Below are positions 43,713 to 52,554 of a DNA stretch of 64,000 bases, one piece after another. Below the pieces are notes generated by a model, which did no database searches, was not told the origin of the DNA, and saw nothing but the letters and a program-made list of their open reading frames with translations. Both the position numbers and the translations under genes were made by a program. Position 1 is the stretch's first letter. Each line of letters opens with the position of its first letter. The stretch lies in the NCBI GenBank assembly GCA_963766765.1, contig CAVYBR010000018.1:1-64000 (forward strand). Reading direction: 5' to 3'. This stretch comes from JACCQS01 sp963766765 (GTDB taxonomy: Bacteria > Actinomycetota > Actinomycetes > Mycobacteriales > Geodermatophilaceae).

Positions 43713-45503
43713 TCACTTCGTGCGATTGGCGATGAGGGCCCGGTAGGCCAGGCGGCGAAGGGTCACGGGCACCAGCCGATAACCACCGCGGACGATGAGA
43801 TTGCGCCCGTACTGCATGGGCGTGGTGAAGCCGAGCCGGCGCAACCGGCGCTGCAGCGCGAGTTCGGAACGCAGCAACCGCAGACCCCCGCGCCGGGCGT
43901 AGGCACCGGCACCGACCCGGTAGTTCACCAGCGGCTCGGCCAGATTCGCCGGACGCGCCCCGGCGGCGAGCATCCGCGCGAACAACAGGTAGTCCTCCAT
44001 CAACGGCAGGTCCTGGTAGCCGCCAGCTGCCTGCACCGCGCGGCGCCGGTAGACAACTGTCGGATGGTTGAACGGATCGTGGAAGCGGGCTGCTCTCGAG
44101 ATCTGCCGCGGCTCAGTGGGTGGAGTCCGCGTCCCCAGCGCATCGGCTGGGTCGCTGGGGTCGTGCAGAAACTCCCGAAGTCCCGTACCCACGATGTCGG
44201 CGCCCGCCTCGAGCAACGGCAACTGCGCCGCGAACCGGCTGGGCTCACTGACGTCGTCGGCATCCATTCGTGCAACGACGTCGTACCTACAGCGCGCCAA
44301 GCCGGCGACCAGGGCTGGGCCGAGACCGACGTTTTCCGGGAGGACGACGTGGACGACCGGGACCGGGGAGTTCGCAGTTACGACGCCCAAACGGTCGGCC
44401 AACTCCTCGGGGATCGGCCCGTCCTGGACGACGACCACCTCGTCTGGGCGCCGGGTCTGGTCGTTGACGGTACTGGTGAAGGCCTGCTCGAAGTAGTCAG
44501 GCACATCCTTTGCGTAGATCGCCATCAGGAGCGAGAAGGGCTCGCCAACCGATTCATCACCCTCGGCCCCCGCCGGCTGGGTCCGACGCAACGGAAGTGC
44601 TTCGGCCAGCAACTCTCCCGCCGGCCGGGGACCGGCCCGAAGACCCGCGAACACACCCCGACGGGCGGCGCGGAGCAGCCGCGCACGATCGCTGGAGCGG
44701 GTGACCGTACGTACCCACCGGCGCAGCGTCGCCCCCGCGTAGAGCACGCGCTCGGCGGGATTCAGCCCGGTGCCACGGGTGAACATCCAGATCTTGTTCC
44801 GCACCTCGAAGAAGAACCGATCACCAGGATCTGCATCGGTGCTGCCGAAGTTCCTCGTGTGGTGGCGGACCACGCTGGACGGGGCCAGCAGACCACGGCG
44901 ACCGCGCAACAAACGAGTGGTGAACTCGAAGTCGTCGTTCCACAGGAAGTAGTCGACCTCGGGAAGTCCGCGCTCACGTAACACCTCTGCTGAGCACAGA
45001 ATCGACACAAATGACGCCGACCGGATCGCCGTCGCACCGACCCTTCGAGCCACCGTGCGCTCGGCCCGGCCGGCGCCGGGTTTGGGCCGCGGGGTGTTCA
45101 TCGGGTGGTCTCGGCCATCGGTCCAGACGACCCGGCTGGCCACGATCGCCGGCGAGGGTCCGGGGTAGTTGTCGCGCGTGTCGAGCAATGCCTGCAGCGC
45201 AGTCGGATCCGGAATCGTGTCGTCGTCCATGAGCCAGACCGCGTCTGGATCATGTTCGAGCGCCCACACGATCCCAGCAGCGAACCCGCCCGCCCCGCCG
45301 AGGTTGTCCGTCAAGGTGAGGACGTCAACCTGGTCGGCGAACTTGTTCGCCAGCATGGTGGCCGTCTCGTCAGTCGAGGCGTTGTCTACCACCACGACCC
45401 GGTCGGGCGGTCGGGTCTGCCCGAGTATCGCGGCAAGCGATCGAGCGAGAAGTTCGGCGCGGTTCCACGTCACCACGACGGCGACGACGCTGGTGTCAGT
45501 CAC
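43713..45503 (-). CDS. Fusion of two family 2 glycosyltransferases
   Basis: 596 aa in two GT2 modules. The first (about 1-270) has VVAVVVTWNRAELLARSLAAIL, VVVDNASTDET, WLMDDDTIPD (DxD-like) and FLWNDDFEFTTRLLRG, a GlfT/rhamnosyl-type acceptor motif. The second (about 320-596) has FSLLMAIYAKDVPDYFEQAF, DEVVVVQDGP, VVARMDADDVSEPSRF and HPTVVYRRRAVQAAGGY. Probably builds a cell-surface polysaccharide or galactan-like glycan. The linker is Arg/Ala-rich. The gene sits between yceD and sepIVA, an uncommon place. Start GTG 45503 is chosen at the beginning of the GT fold. Confidence 0.87.
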   Translation of the reverse strand: MTDTSVVAVVVTWNRAELLARSLAAILGQTRPPDRVVVVDNASTDETATMLANKFADQVDVLTLTDNLGGAGGFAAGIVWALEHDPDAVWLMDDDTIPDPTALQALLDTRDNYPGPSPAIVASRVVWTDGRDHPMNTPRPKPGAGRAERTVARRVGATAIRSASFVSILCSAEVLRERGLPEVDYFLWNDDFEFTTRLLRGRRGLLAPSSVVRHHTRNFGSTDADPGDRFFFEVRNKIWMFTRGTGLNPAERVLYAGATLRRWVRTVTRSSDRARLLRAARRGVFAGLRAGPRPAGELLAEALPLRRTQPAGAEGDESVGEPFSLLMAIYAKDVPDYFEQAFTSTVNDQTRRPDEVVVVQDGPIPEELADRLGVVTANSPVPVVHVVLPENVGLGPALVAGLARCRYDVVARMDADDVSEPSRFAAQLPLLEAGADIVGTGLREFLHDPSDPADALGTRTPPTEPRQISRAARFHDPFNHPTVVYRRRAVQAAGGYQDLPLMEDYLLFARMLAAGARPANLAEPLVNYRVGAGAYARRGGLRLLRSELALQRRLRRLGFTTPMQYGRNLIVRGGYRLVPVTLRRLAYRALIANRTK

Positions 45504-45525
45504 TCCCCCGCAACCCCAGCCACGG

Positions 45526-46221
45526 TCAATCCGAACCTCCGCTGGAGCGCTGCGCCGTACCGCGTTCGGCTGGCGGAATTCCGCGCCTGACATTGGCCCT
45601 GCCGTGCTCGACCGAGCGGAGCAGATGGGTCAGGGTCACTTCGAATTCGCCCAGCTTGGCATCGACGTAGGTGTCGACCTCGCGGCGCATGGCCTCGGCC
45701 TCGGCCGCCGTCGCCGCGCCCAGCTCGTCGGCTCGGGCGACCGCCTCGCGATAGACGTCGCTCTCGCTGACCAGCCGCTCGTGCTCACTGCGGCCACGGG
45801 CGACGAGCTCGTCGTGCTGTTGCTGGCCCTGGGCGACCAGCTCAACGCGGATAAGGGTGCCTTCGTTGACCAGACGGTCGTATTCGCGCTGACCCGCGGC
45901 GATGAGTTCCTCCTGGCGCTGCTTGGCCAGCACGCGCACCTGCTCGGCCTCTGCCCGTACCCGCGTGGTGACCTCCTCGGCCTCCTGCGTCGCCCGAAGG
46001 GCAATGCGGTCGGACTCGACCTGGGCGGCATCCAGCAGGTCCCCGCGCTGGTCGAGCACGGCCTTGGCCTGGGTGACCTCGTCGGGCAACCGTTCCCGCA
46101 ATTCGTCGAGCAGGTCGAGGATGTGATCCCGCGGCACCATGGCTGAGGTGGACATGGGCACGCCACGAGCCTGCTCGATCATGGCGACGATCTCGTCCAA
46201 CGTGTCGTAGATGCGATACAT
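45526..46221 (-). CDS. sepIVA: SepIVA-like DivIVA-family septation protein
   Basis: 231-aa protein resembling mycobacterial SepIVA (Rv2927c). N-terminus MYRIYDTLDEIVAMIEQARGVPMS, RDHILDLLDELRERLPDEV, then a long Glu/Ala/Gln/Arg coiled coil (about 60-200) with repeated ARA/EAE units. It acts with septum and membrane organisation in relatives. Stop to coaD gap is short (3 nt); together with coaD and rsmD it forms the typical order. Confidence 0.9.
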   Translation of the reverse strand: MYRIYDTLDEIVAMIEQARGVPMSTSAMVPRDHILDLLDELRERLPDEVTQAKAVLDQRGDLLDAAQVESDRIALRATQEAEEVTTRVRAEAEQVRVLAKQRQEELIAAGQREYDRLVNEGTLIRVELVAQGQQQHDELVARGRSEHERLVSESDVYREAVARADELGAATAAEAEAMRREVDTYVDAKLGEFEVTLTHLLRSVEHGRANVRRGIPPAERGTAQRSSGGSD

Positions 46222-46224
46222 CGG

Positions 46225-46701
46225 CTAGTCCTTTCCGCGGATACCCAGCCGCTCGAGCACCGGTGCCGGCACCAGGTGCGAGACGTCCCCGCCGAAATGG
46301 GCAACAGCCTTGATGAGGCTCGAGGAGAGGTGGCCGTGCTCGGGGCCAGTGGGCATGAAGACGGTTTCGATCCCACTGAGTCCGCGGTTCATCTGAGCCA
46401 TCTGCACCTCGTACTCGAAGTCACTGATCGCCCGAAGCCCTTTGACGATCACCTCGATGCCGTGCTCCTTGCAATAGTCCACGAGCAACCCGTGAAATGA
46501 GTCGACCGTGACGCCCGGCAGATGCGCGATTGACTCTTTGATCATCGCCATCCGGGTGTCGACGTCGAACTTCCCCGCCTTTTCCGGGTTGACGAGGACC
46601 GCGACGACCAGCTCGTCGTAGAGCTCGCTGGCCCGCTCGATGATGTCCAGGTGGCCGTTGGTGATCGGATCGAAAGACCCAGGACAAACGGCCCTTCTCA
46701 T
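46225..46701 (-). CDS. coaD: Phosphopantetheine adenylyltransferase
   Basis: Fourth step of coenzyme A synthesis: ATP + 4'-phosphopantetheine to dephospho-CoA. 158 aa from ATG 46701: RRAVCPGSFDPITNGHLDII with the nucleotidyl-transfer T/HxGH motif, LGxx parts VKGLRAISDFEYEVQMAQMNR, and FMPTGPEHGHLSSSLIKAVA. The longer frame to 46869 reads into rsmD spacer and is not used. Confidence 0.96.
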   Translation of the reverse strand: MRRAVCPGSFDPITNGHLDIIERASELYDELVVAVLVNPEKAGKFDVDTRMAMIKESIAHLPGVTVDSFHGLLVDYCKEHGIEVIVKGLRAISDFEYEVQMAQMNRGLSGIETVFMPTGPEHGHLSSSLIKAVAHFGGDVSHLVPAPVLERLGIRGKD

Positions 46702-46762
46702 CTGACGCCGGCCAGTGCGCGTCCCGGCCTTCGCCCGGCCGCTCATCATCGCCAGGCAACTC

Positions 46763-47341
46763 TCACGGGGCGCGACCGTACCAAAGCAATGCCTCCCCGT
46801 AGCGCCGATCACGGATCGGCTGCAGAGGTGTCGGCCACACCCATGGGTGCGCCCGGGCGGAGCGTTCAACCACCAGGACGGCGTGCGGAGCCAGCCATCC
46901 CATGCGCTGAAGGTCTACCAGCACATCGCTGAGTTCCTGATCGGGCACGCGATACGGCGGGTCGGCGAAGACGATGTCGTACGGACCGAGCACGCCGGGA
47001 ACCTGGCTCGGCACAGTGGCCGCCAACCGCTCGACCGGGCTGAGCACCGCCGTCGCGCCTGCGGCCACACCGACCGCTTCGATATTGGACCGGAGTGTGT
47101 CCGCAGCCCGCCGGTCAGCTTCGACGAGCAGCGCGTGCGCGGCGCCTCGGGACATCGCCTCGAGGCCGAGCGCGCCCGAGCCGGCATAGAGATCCAGGAC
47201 GCTGCTGCCCGACAACGTTGTCAGCGTGCTCAATGTCGAGAACAGGCCCTCCCGGGCCCGGTCCGAGGTCGGCCGCGTCACCGCACCACGTGGTACGGCC
47301 AGCCGGCGTCCGCGAGCGGTTCCGGCGATGATGCGAGTCAT
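46763..47341 (-). CDS. rsmD: 16S rRNA (guanine966-N2)-methyltransferase RsmD
   Basis: 192 aa. Family signs MTRIIAGTARGRRLAVP, TRPTSDRAREGLFS, SAM motif LDLYAGSGALGLEAMSRG, and the catalytic DPPY in DIVFADPPYRVPD. Methylates G966 in the P-site region of 16S rRNA. ATG overlaps the recG stop (ATGA). Confidence 0.95.
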   Translation of the reverse strand: MTRIIAGTARGRRLAVPRGAVTRPTSDRAREGLFSTLSTLTTLSGSSVLDLYAGSGALGLEAMSRGAAHALLVEADRRAADTLRSNIEAVGVAAGATAVLSPVERLAATVPSQVPGVLGPYDIVFADPPYRVPDQELSDVLVDLQRMGWLAPHAVLVVERSARAHPWVWPTPLQPIRDRRYGEALLWYGRAP

Positions 47342-49695
47342 GCCTTGTCGAGGTAGTCGGCTCGCTCGTCCTCCGACAACCGAGCTACTTGTACGGCCAG
47401 CGCCGGATGTTCGACCAGGTCGGGATCCTGCGCGACCAGGACGGTGGCCTCCTCCCGCGCCTGCGTGATGATCGCCTCGTCGCGCAGGAGCGAGAGCAGG
47501 CGCAGGCCCGAGCGGCGGCCGGACTGCGCCGCGCCGAGGATGTTGCCCTCGCGGCGGGCGGCCAGGTCGACCCTCGCCAGCTCGAACCCGTCCCGGGTAG
47601 CAGCTACCGCATCCAGCCGGGCCCGGGCGGCGCTGTCGGCGGCCGACTCGGTGATGAGCAAGCAGACCCCCGGCCGGGAGCCGCGACCGATCCGGCCGCG
47701 CAACTGGTGCAGCTGGCTCACCCCGAACCGATCCGCATCCAGGATCGCCATGACCGATGCGTCGGGGACGTCGACCCCGACCTCGATGACGGTCGTGGTC
47801 ACCATCGCGTCGAGATCTCCCCGAGCGAAGGCCTGCATCGTGTTGTCCTTCTCCTCTGCCGGGAGCCGCCCGTGCAGGATTCCCAGCCGGAGGCCGGCAA
47901 GTGGGCCTTGACCCAGGCGGTCGGCAACCTCCAGGACCGCCAGTGGCGCGCGCTTGACCGCCGCTCCCTCCTCCGGTTCCTCCTCGTCCGGCGGCCTAGC
48001 CTCGGAGAGGTCTCCGTCTTCGACCTCGTTGCCGCCCGTCGCACCCTGACCGTCATCGCCGATTCGTGGGCACACGATGAAGGACCGCCCGCCGGTCCGG
48101 GCTTCCTCGACGATCCGAGCCCACGCCCGGTCGAGCCAGGCAGGTTTCTCCAACGTGGGCACCACGCTCGTGGTGACCTCCGCGCGACCAGCGGGCACCT
48201 CTGTCAGGGTGGTCGTCTCGAGGTCGCCGTACACCGTCATCGCCACGGTGCGCGGGATCGGGGTCGCGGTGAGCACCAGAACGTGCGGGGGTGCCGCGGA
48301 CTTGGCGCGCAGCACATCCCGTTGTTCGACGCCGAAGCGGTGTTGCTCGTCGATGACAACCAGCCCGAGCTCGGCAAACTGCACGACCTCCTCCAGCAGG
48401 GCGTGGGTCCCGACGACGATGCCCGCTCCACCGCCGGCGGCCTCGGCCAGCGCTGCGCGCCGCACCTTGGCCGACAGTGACCCGGTCAGCATCGTGACGC
48501 GAGTGGCATGTTCAGCCGCACCGAACTCCCCGGCGTGCCCCAGCGGTCCCAGCAAGTCCCGCAGCGTCCGCAGATGCTGGGCGGCAAGCACTTCGGTGGG
48601 TGCTAGAAACGCGGCTTGGGCCCCGGCGTCGATGACCTGGAGCATCGCTCGAAGTGCGACGACCGTCTTGCCGGAGCCGACCTCCCCTTGCAGCAACCGA
48701 TTCATCGGCTTGTGCCCGCCGAGTTCGTGACTGATCTCGGCTCCGACAACGCGCTGTCCTGTCGTGAGGACGAACGGCAGGCGCGTGTCGAAGGCATCGA
48801 GCAGGCCGCCTTCGCGGGCCGGCCGCGGGTGGGCGGGGTTGACTGCCTGAGCGATCCGGCGCTGGGCCAACGTCACCTGGACGGTCAGCGCCTCGTCCCA
48901 CTTGAGTCTCAGTTGGGCAAGTTCGACGTCGGTAAGCGAATCCGGTTGATGGATCTTGCGCCAGGCGTGGATGAGGCCGATCAACCCGCGCCGGTCACGT
49001 AACGCCTCGGGCAATGGGTCCGACACCGTCTCCACCGAGACCGGCCGACTGTCGACGGAGACCGGCGCACTGTCGACGGAGACCGGCGCACTGTCGACGG
49101 AGACCGGCGCACTGTCGACGGAGTCGAGGACCAGGCGCACGCAGCGCGCGATCGTCCACGAGGGCATGTTCCGGCTCGCCGGGTAGACGGGAATGAGCTT
49201 CGACGCGTACGTCAACGCTCGTTCCTTCTCGTCGTCGAGGGCAGCCGGGTCCAGATCGGGATCCGACCCGGCACCCGAAGCCCCGAAGATCTCGCATTCC
49301 GGATGGGTGAGTTGCACCTGGCGGCCGCGGATGCCGATCTTGCCGGCGAACAGACCGCTGACGCCGACTGCCAACTGCTTCAACCGCCACGGCTGGTTGA
49401 AGAAGACCAGCGACAGCGAGCGCTTGCCGTCGCCGACGACGACGTCGGTGATCGTGCCGCGCTTGTTGCGCATCCGGCGCTGAGTCACCGAGCGAACCTG
49501 CGCAACGATCGTCACTTCGTCGCCGACCCGGAGTTCGGCAAGGTCGGTCAGTTCCCCCCGTTCGGCGTAGCGCCGTGGGTAGTGACTGAGCAGGTCCTCG
49601 ACAGTGTTGATGCCGAGTTCGGCGGCCAGCACCGTGGCGGTCTTGCCCCCGAGCAAGCCACGCAGGGAGCTGTTCCTGGTCAGCATGGGCGTCAT
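47338..49695 (-). CDS. recG: ATP-dependent DNA helicase RecG
   Basis: Branch-migrating helicase for stalled forks and Holliday junctions. 785 aa: N-terminal wedge domain with OB fold (VGDEVTIVAQVRSVTQRRMRNKRG), Walker A LLQGEVGSGKTVVALRAM, DEQH box VVIDEQHRFGVEQR, LTATPIPRT, LHGRLPAEEKD, TTTVIEVGVDVPDASVM, LRGRIGRG and the TRG C-terminus. Odd parts: a tandem SVDSAPV-type heptapeptide repeat (residues about 190-220) encoded by a 21-bp repeat, and an acidic insert (EVEDGDLSEARPPDEEEPEE) in the second helicase domain. Overlaps the DAK-like gene by 4 nt. Confidence 0.95.
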   Translation of the reverse strand: MTPMLTRNSSLRGLLGGKTATVLAAELGINTVEDLLSHYPRRYAERGELTDLAELRVGDEVTIVAQVRSVTQRRMRNKRGTITDVVVGDGKRSLSLVFFNQPWRLKQLAVGVSGLFAGKIGIRGRQVQLTHPECEIFGASGAGSDPDLDPAALDDEKERALTYASKLIPVYPASRNMPSWTIARCVRLVLDSVDSAPVSVDSAPVSVDSAPVSVDSRPVSVETVSDPLPEALRDRRGLIGLIHAWRKIHQPDSLTDVELAQLRLKWDEALTVQVTLAQRRIAQAVNPAHPRPAREGGLLDAFDTRLPFVLTTGQRVVGAEISHELGGHKPMNRLLQGEVGSGKTVVALRAMLQVIDAGAQAAFLAPTEVLAAQHLRTLRDLLGPLGHAGEFGAAEHATRVTMLTGSLSAKVRRAALAEAAGGGAGIVVGTHALLEEVVQFAELGLVVIDEQHRFGVEQRDVLRAKSAAPPHVLVLTATPIPRTVAMTVYGDLETTTLTEVPAGRAEVTTSVVPTLEKPAWLDRAWARIVEEARTGGRSFIVCPRIGDDGQGATGGNEVEDGDLSEARPPDEEEPEEGAAVKRAPLAVLEVADRLGQGPLAGLRLGILHGRLPAEEKDNTMQAFARGDLDAMVTTTVIEVGVDVPDASVMAILDADRFGVSQLHQLRGRIGRGSRPGVCLLITESAADSAARARLDAVAATRDGFELARVDLAARREGNILGAAQSGRRSGLRLLSLLRDEAIITQAREEATVLVAQDPDLVEHPALAVQVARLSEDERADYLDKA
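49037..49120. repeat. Four tandem 21-bp units inside recG
   Basis: Units at 49037-49057, 49058-49078, 49079-49099 and 49100-49120. The last three are identical; the first differs at two positions. Each encodes the heptapeptide SAPVSVD in the recG frame (minus strand), between the wedge and the helicase core. Being a multiple of three, copy changes would not break the gene. Confidence 0.92.
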
Positions 49696-51380
49696 TCCAC
49701 GCCGATGAGAACGGGTTGGTCCGGCTGGTCACCCCGGTAGTCCATGACGTCAACCCCAGGATGGGCTCGTCGAAGATGAGCCCGTATGGCATCGAGTAAC
49801 CCGTCAACTGCCTGGGAGCCGAGTACCAAGGTCACGAGTTCACCGCCGGAGGACAGCAGCCGGTCGAGCAATTCGGACGCCACCGCAACCTGGTTGGGAC
49901 CGATGAGTACGACGTCCCCTTCGGCCAGGCCCAGAACATCACCGGCCGCACATCTCCCGGCCGAGGTCATCGCCTCACCCGGGGCGATGCTGATCTCAGC
50001 CCACCGAGTCGCCGCAGCCGCCTCGGCCAGTGCGATCACCATGTCGGGGAACCGCCGACTGGCGTCGGCGACGGCGACGGCGGCCAGGCCCTGCACCGGA
50101 GATTTGGTGGGCACCACGGCAACGTCCTGACCGTCTGCGCGCGCCTGCTCCGCGGCCGCATCGGCGGTGGCCGTCATGGCGGGGTGGTTCGGAAGGACGA
50201 CGACCTCGGCGGCCCCGGTCTGCCGAATGGCGTCGAGTACGTCCGAGACCGACGGGCCGGTGACACCGCTCCCATTGACCACGTCAACTCCCTCAGCGGC
50301 GAACAAGCCGGCCAGGCCGTCGCCCGGAGCCACCGCCACCAATCCGCGCCCCGACCATGCGGGGCGGTTCGCAGCAGAGTCGCTCTCCGCGGAGCACGCG
50401 GATGAGGCTTGCGACATCTGGCTGGCGAAGTGCGTGACCGAGATCGCGTGGGGACGGCCCGCGCGGACGCCCGCCTCGATCGCGGCACCGACGTCGTTGA
50501 CGTGCACATGGACCTTCCAGAGGGCAGCGCGCGTGGTCGATGCACCCTCACCCACGATCACCAACGAGTCTCCGAGCCCGCCGAGCTCGGCCCGCAGGAT
50601 CTCGACACTCTCGTCGTCGGCCTCGTCCAGGAGAAACTGGACCTCGTACCGAAACTCCCCCGGCTCGCCGGCCCGGGCGGCCTCGAGGTGCGAGACGTCT
50701 GGCGCCTGATCGCCCCCGCTGTGGTCATCGCGCGGCTCGAGCCTGGGCACGTCCTGACCGGTGATCGTTGCCAGCAACGCATCCAAGAGGACACACAACC
50801 CCTGTCCGCCTGCGTCCACCACGCCGGCCCGAGCCAACTCCGCTAACTGGGATGGGGTGCGCGCCAGGGCTTCGGCGGCAGCCTGACATGCGGTCGCAGC
50901 GACATCCGCCAGCTTCGCCTCGCCCCGCGCAGCGTATGCAGAAGCCGCATTCGCGGCCGCGCGGGCCACCGTCAGGATCGTGCCCTCCACGGGTGTCGCC
51001 ACCGCGGCGTAGGCAAGATCGGTTGCGTGGTTGAGCGCACTGGCCAGGCTCGCGCCGTCCGCAACGCCGTCCCGGCCGAGCGTGTCGGCGATCCCTCGCA
51101 GGATCTGCGACACGATCACCCCCGAATTCCCGCGGGCCCCCAGCAGGGCGCCCCGAGCGAGTCGATCCAGGGTCGCGCCGAGTTCGGCTCCCTGATCGCC
51201 TCTGCTCAGATGTGCGACCGCCGCTTGCAGTGTCAGGTGCAGGTTCGTCCCCGTGTCCCCATCAGGGACGGGGTAGACGTTGAGCGCGTCGATGTCGGCG
51301 GCGGCGGTATCCATGGCCGCGCACGCCGCGACAGCCCACCGGCGGACGGCAGAAGCGTCGATGACCTCCAGCGCCTCCAC
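49692..51380 (-). CDS. DAK/DegV-like protein (FakA/YloV family)
   Basis: 562-aa DhaL-domain protein. The N-terminal DhaL kinase-like domain has ALNVYPVPDGDTGTNLHLTL (ADP/Mg-binding Asp cluster), GARGNSGVIVSQILRG, and DAGGQGLCVLL. The middle (YEVQFLLDE, VHVHVNDVG) and C-terminal DegV-associated domain (VAVAPGDGLAGLFAAEGVD, PNHPAM, VPTKSPVQGLAAV) follow. FakA of this family phosphorylates fatty acids bound to FakB. No fakB is in the window, so the role is inferred. GTG start at 51380. Its usual actinobacterial partner recG follows. Confidence 0.88.
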   Translation of the reverse strand: MEALEVIDASAVRRWAVAACAAMDTAAADIDALNVYPVPDGDTGTNLHLTLQAAVAHLSRGDQGAELGATLDRLARGALLGARGNSGVIVSQILRGIADTLGRDGVADGASLASALNHATDLAYAAVATPVEGTILTVARAAANAASAYAARGEAKLADVAATACQAAAEALARTPSQLAELARAGVVDAGGQGLCVLLDALLATITGQDVPRLEPRDDHSGGDQAPDVSHLEAARAGEPGEFRYEVQFLLDEADDESVEILRAELGGLGDSLVIVGEGASTTRAALWKVHVHVNDVGAAIEAGVRAGRPHAISVTHFASQMSQASSACSAESDSAANRPAWSGRGLVAVAPGDGLAGLFAAEGVDVVNGSGVTGPSVSDVLDAIRQTGAAEVVVLPNHPAMTATADAAAEQARADGQDVAVVPTKSPVQGLAAVAVADASRRFPDMVIALAEAAAATRWAEISIAPGEAMTSAGRCAAGDVLGLAEGDVVLIGPNQVAVASELLDRLLSSGGELVTLVLGSQAVDGLLDAIRAHLRRAHPGVDVMDYRGDQPDQPVLIGVE

Positions 51381-51662
51381 CTCCTCATGTCTCGCACTCG
51401 CTGATTGCCCGCAGCCACCGGGCGCGCCGGACCGCCGGTCGGCGCGGTCTGGGTACAGCCTGGCCCGGCGAGCCTAATCAGCGCCGATGACAGGCCGACT
51501 GACGCCAGCCAACGCGCTCGCAGGCTCCGCCGCGGCCGCTCGCACAGCCGGCCACGCGGCCCCGTGTGGCCCGATCGTGGCGCTCTCGGCTACCCTTGAC
51601 CAGGCTGCCGTGTCCTGCGCCGGTATGCCGTATGTGCCTTCCATCTCGAGGAGTGATCATCC
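51381..51662. other. Divergent intergenic region between the FakA-like gene and rpmB
   Basis: 282 bp without a supported gene. It should contain both promoters. A TTGACC hexamer (about 51596) with possible -10 sequences downstream may serve rpmB. A clear AGGAGTGATC ribosome binding site sits just before the rpmB GTG. Confidence 0.35.
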
Positions 51663-51854
51663 GTGGCTGCGGTCTGCGACGTCTGTGGCAAAGGCCCCGG
51701 CTTCGGTAAGTCGGTGTCGCACTCGCACCGGCGTACCTCGCGTCGTTGGAACCCCAACATCCAGACCGTGCGCGCCAAGATCGGCCCGAGCTCACGCAAG
51801 CGGCTCAACGTGTGCACGTCCTGCATCAAGGCCGGCAAGGTCGTCCGCGGCTAG
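51663..51854 (+). CDS. rpmB: 50S ribosomal protein L28
   Basis: 63-aa L28. AAVCDVCGKGPGFGKSVSHSHRRTSRRWNPNIQ..., with cysteine pairs CDVC and CTSC that form a zinc ribbon, ending IKAGKVVRG. GTG start with AGGAG upstream. As with L32, this is the zinc-binding (C+) form. Its stop overlaps the convergent cytidylate-kinase-like gene by 4 nt. Confidence 0.96.
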   Translation: MAAVCDVCGKGPGFGKSVSHSHRRTSRRWNPNIQTVRAKIGPSSRKRLNVCTSCIKAGKVVRG

Positions 51855-52495
51855 CGCTCCGGGGCAGCGCTTTCGCCGAGCGCGCGTGCCGCGTCGGCGA
51901 TCATCTGGGTCACTGTCTTGGTCGGCAGCCTGACCGAGTCGATGATCAAGTGGAAATGCCGCGCGTCGGTCATCCTGCATCGATAGAAGTGCCGCACGTA
52001 CGCCTCACGGGCTGAATCGTTGTCCCGGATCAGCCGTTCGGCCTCTGCCCGGCTCAGGTCGTGCGACTGCTGGATGTGCGCGAGCCGTGACTCCACCGGA
52101 GCGTCCAATCGCACATGCAGGGCTCCGGGCACACCCGCCAACACCAGCGCGCCGGCCCGGCCTAGAATGACTCCCCCGACGCCGGCGGCGATCTCGTGCA
52201 GCACCTTCTCGGTCTGCTCTCGGAAGATGCGCTCGTCCGGGACGGGGTTGTAGCCGATCGGTCCGGCCCCTGCGGCCAGGTCCGGCACAAGGGCCATCGA
52301 CGAGATCAGCCGAGTCAGACCCGTGTTGATGGTTTCGTCCTTGGCCTGGGCATCGGCGACGGAGACGCCGAGTTTCTCGGCGACGCGCATGGGAATGGCG
52401 CGATCGACGAACGGAAGTCCCAGCGCGTCGGCCACCGCTGGACCGATCTCGCTCCCGCCTGCGCCGAATGTCGCGGAAAGCGTGACGACGGTCAT
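51851..52495 (-). CDS. Cytidylate kinase-like family protein
   Basis: 214-aa P-loop kinase-like protein (AAK6/cytidylate-kinase-like family). N-terminal TVVTLSATFGAGGSEIGPAVADALGLPFVDR (a P-loop AGGSEIG, with Ser/Glu in place of the usual GKS/T), then GVILGRAGALVLAG, LHVRLDAPVESRLAHI and DARHFHLIIDSVRL. It may be a small-molecule kinase; substrate unknown. ATG 52495 has a GGAAGG upstream; the open frame extends to 52558. Downstream of thiL (59 nt). Confidence 0.85.
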   Translation of the reverse strand: MTVVTLSATFGAGGSEIGPAVADALGLPFVDRAIPMRVAEKLGVSVADAQAKDETINTGLTRLISSMALVPDLAAGAGPIGYNPVPDERIFREQTEKVLHEIAAGVGGVILGRAGALVLAGVPGALHVRLDAPVESRLAHIQQSHDLSRAEAERLIRDNDSAREAYVRHFYRCRMTDARHFHLIIDSVRLPTKTVTQMIADAARALGESAAPER

Positions 52496-52554
52496 CTGGA
52501 CCTTCCCCTCATTCCCTCGCGTCGGCAGGCCTTTGCCGGCCGGCCCTGCGGACC

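Noticed and set aside
47389..48480. Plus-strand open frame (363 codons) opposite recG
   Set aside because: Same reason; it mirrors conserved RecG helicase motifs on the other strand.
49037..49120. recG repeat as a CRISPR array
   Set aside because: Units are contiguous without spacers and are in frame with the protein.
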